From Winogradskyella tangerina (GTDB lineage: Bacteria; Bacteroidota; Bacteroidia; Flavobacteriales; Flavobacteriaceae): a DNA stretch of 64,000 nucleotides. Location of the stretch: assembly GCF_003260205.1 (NCBI RefSeq), contig NZ_QERF01000009.1, positions 124,001 through 188,000 of the forward strand. Reading direction: 5' to 3'. This document shows positions 63,573 to 64,000 of the stretch, piece by piece (position 1 is the stretch's first letter; each line of letters opens with the position of its first letter). The translations under genes and the position numbers were made by a program. The notes under the pieces were generated by a model. It searched no databases. It saw nothing but the letters and a program-made list of their open reading frames with translations, and was not told where the DNA came from.

Positions 63573-64000
63573 ATGGAAAATGTAGCATTGATTGAATCAT
63601 TTTCAGAGTTTAAAGACGATAAGTTAATCGACAGAGTGACGCTCATGGCGATTTTAGAAGATGTATTGCGTAATGCACTGAAGAAAAAATATGGTGATGA
63701 CGATAACTTCGACATCATTATTAACCCAGATAAAGGGGATTTAGAGATTTGGAGAAATCGTATCGTAGTAGCTGACGGTGAAGTTGAAGATGAAAACCAG
63801 GAGATTGCCTTATCTGAAGCTCAGAAAATTGAGCCTGACTTTGAAGTTGGTGAGGATGTTGCAGAAGAAGTAAAACTTGTTGATTTAGGAAGACGTTCAA
63901 TTTTAGCATTAAGACAAAACTTAATTTCTAAAATTCATGAACACGATAACACTAATATCTACAAGCAATTTAAAGAGCTTGAAGGTGAAATCTATACGGC
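63573..64000 (+). CDS. nusA: Transcription termination/antitermination factor NusA, 5' part
   Basis: Open to the window edge without a stop, so it is not a complete frame here. The 142 visible residues start MENVALIESFSEFKDD and match the NusA N-terminal domain (VTLMAILEDVLRNALKKKYG, IWRNRIVVADGEVEDENQEI, IYKQFKELEGEIYTA). This domain binds RNA polymerase; S1 and KH domains would follow off the right edge. Second gene of the rimP-nusA(-infB) operon, behind the leader hairpin. Confidence 0.95.
   Translation, partial: MENVALIESFSEFKDDKLIDRVTLMAILEDVLRNALKKKYGDDDNFDIIINPDKGDLEIWRNRIVVADGEVEDENQEIALSEAQKIEPDFEVGEDVAEEVKLVDLGRRSILALRQNLISKIHEHDNTNIYKQFKELEGEIYT

Overview
The window looks like chromosome from a marine-type member of the Flavobacteriaceae (Bacteroidota). 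Support comes from AT-rich sequence, the Bacteroidota promoter signature (TTTG, about 19 nt, TAnnTTTG) in front of rplM, tRNA-Gln and rimP, a type IX secretion (T9SS) sorting domain, the ExbB-membrane protein-ExbD-ExbD operon, NarL/LuxR-type response regulators and typical flavobacterial proteins (DUF2723, DUF5686-like barrel, MG2/plug protein, GH92). I see no transposase, integrase, prophage module or CRISPR array, so most of it is core genome with a few accessory patches.

Layout. 0-5.6 kb: end of a polyprenyl diphosphate synthase gene, a small partner, a beta-barrel protein, then sucA-sucB. 5.6-7.1 kb: on the minus strand, a retropepsin-like protease, an orphan NarL-type response regulator, two tandem small-RNA-like units that each start with the same perfect 7-2-7 palindrome and end in a terminator, and a 34-aa membrane peptide. 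7.1-12.4 kb: tatD-ansA, tRNA-Ser(GGA), the ExbB/ExbD proton-channel operon and an outer-membrane barrel. 12.3-18.3 kb (minus): MMPL/RND transporter, asnS, rpoN and a PAP2-like membrane protein. 18.5-22.4 kb: an MG2/TonB-plug protein facing a DUF5686-like barrel. 22.5-26.7 kb (minus): rplM-rpsI-rpsB-tsf and pyrH-frr. 26.8-36.3 kb: UspA protein, a TPR-adenylate cyclase translationally coupled to an adenosine-deaminase-like enzyme, a Sua5-type threonylcarbamoyl-AMP synthase, polA, a small secreted protein and an aldehyde dehydrogenase. 36.6-42.9 kb: a 1200-aa beta-repeat protein with a C-terminal S74 chaperone domain, and a TPR histidine kinase convergent with its probable NarL-type regulator. 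43.0-54.2 kb: two divergent operons for N-glycan breakdown. 54.3-64 kb: T9SS-sorted propeller, metallophosphoesterase, cysteine-free thioredoxin, polysaccharide deacetylase, DUF2723 protein, tRNA-Gln followed by a 141-bp duplicated repeat, a double UspA protein, and the start of the rimP-nusA operon.

How the genes work together. The N-glycan locus pairs GH92 alpha-mannosidase, a sugar permease and glycosylasparaginase on one strand with GH20 hexosaminidase, CutC and GH2 beta-mannosidase on the other. These enzymes would strip alpha-mannose, cleave Man-beta-GlcNAc and GlcNAc links, cut the GlcNAc-Asn bond and import the sugars. No SusC/SusD pair is present. Translation genes (r-proteins, tsf, frr, asnS, rimP, nusA, two tRNAs) form the housekeeping background.

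Most worth a second look: (1) the twin operator-promoter-terminator units next to the orphan response regulator, read as NarL-type-regulated tandem sRNAs; (2) the adenylate cyclase / ADA-like pair sharing a TTGA overlap, a candidate cAMP make-and-destroy module; (3) the terminator hairpin in the rimP-nusA leader; (4) CutC embedded in the N-glycan operon; (5) a thioredoxin with no cysteine at all.
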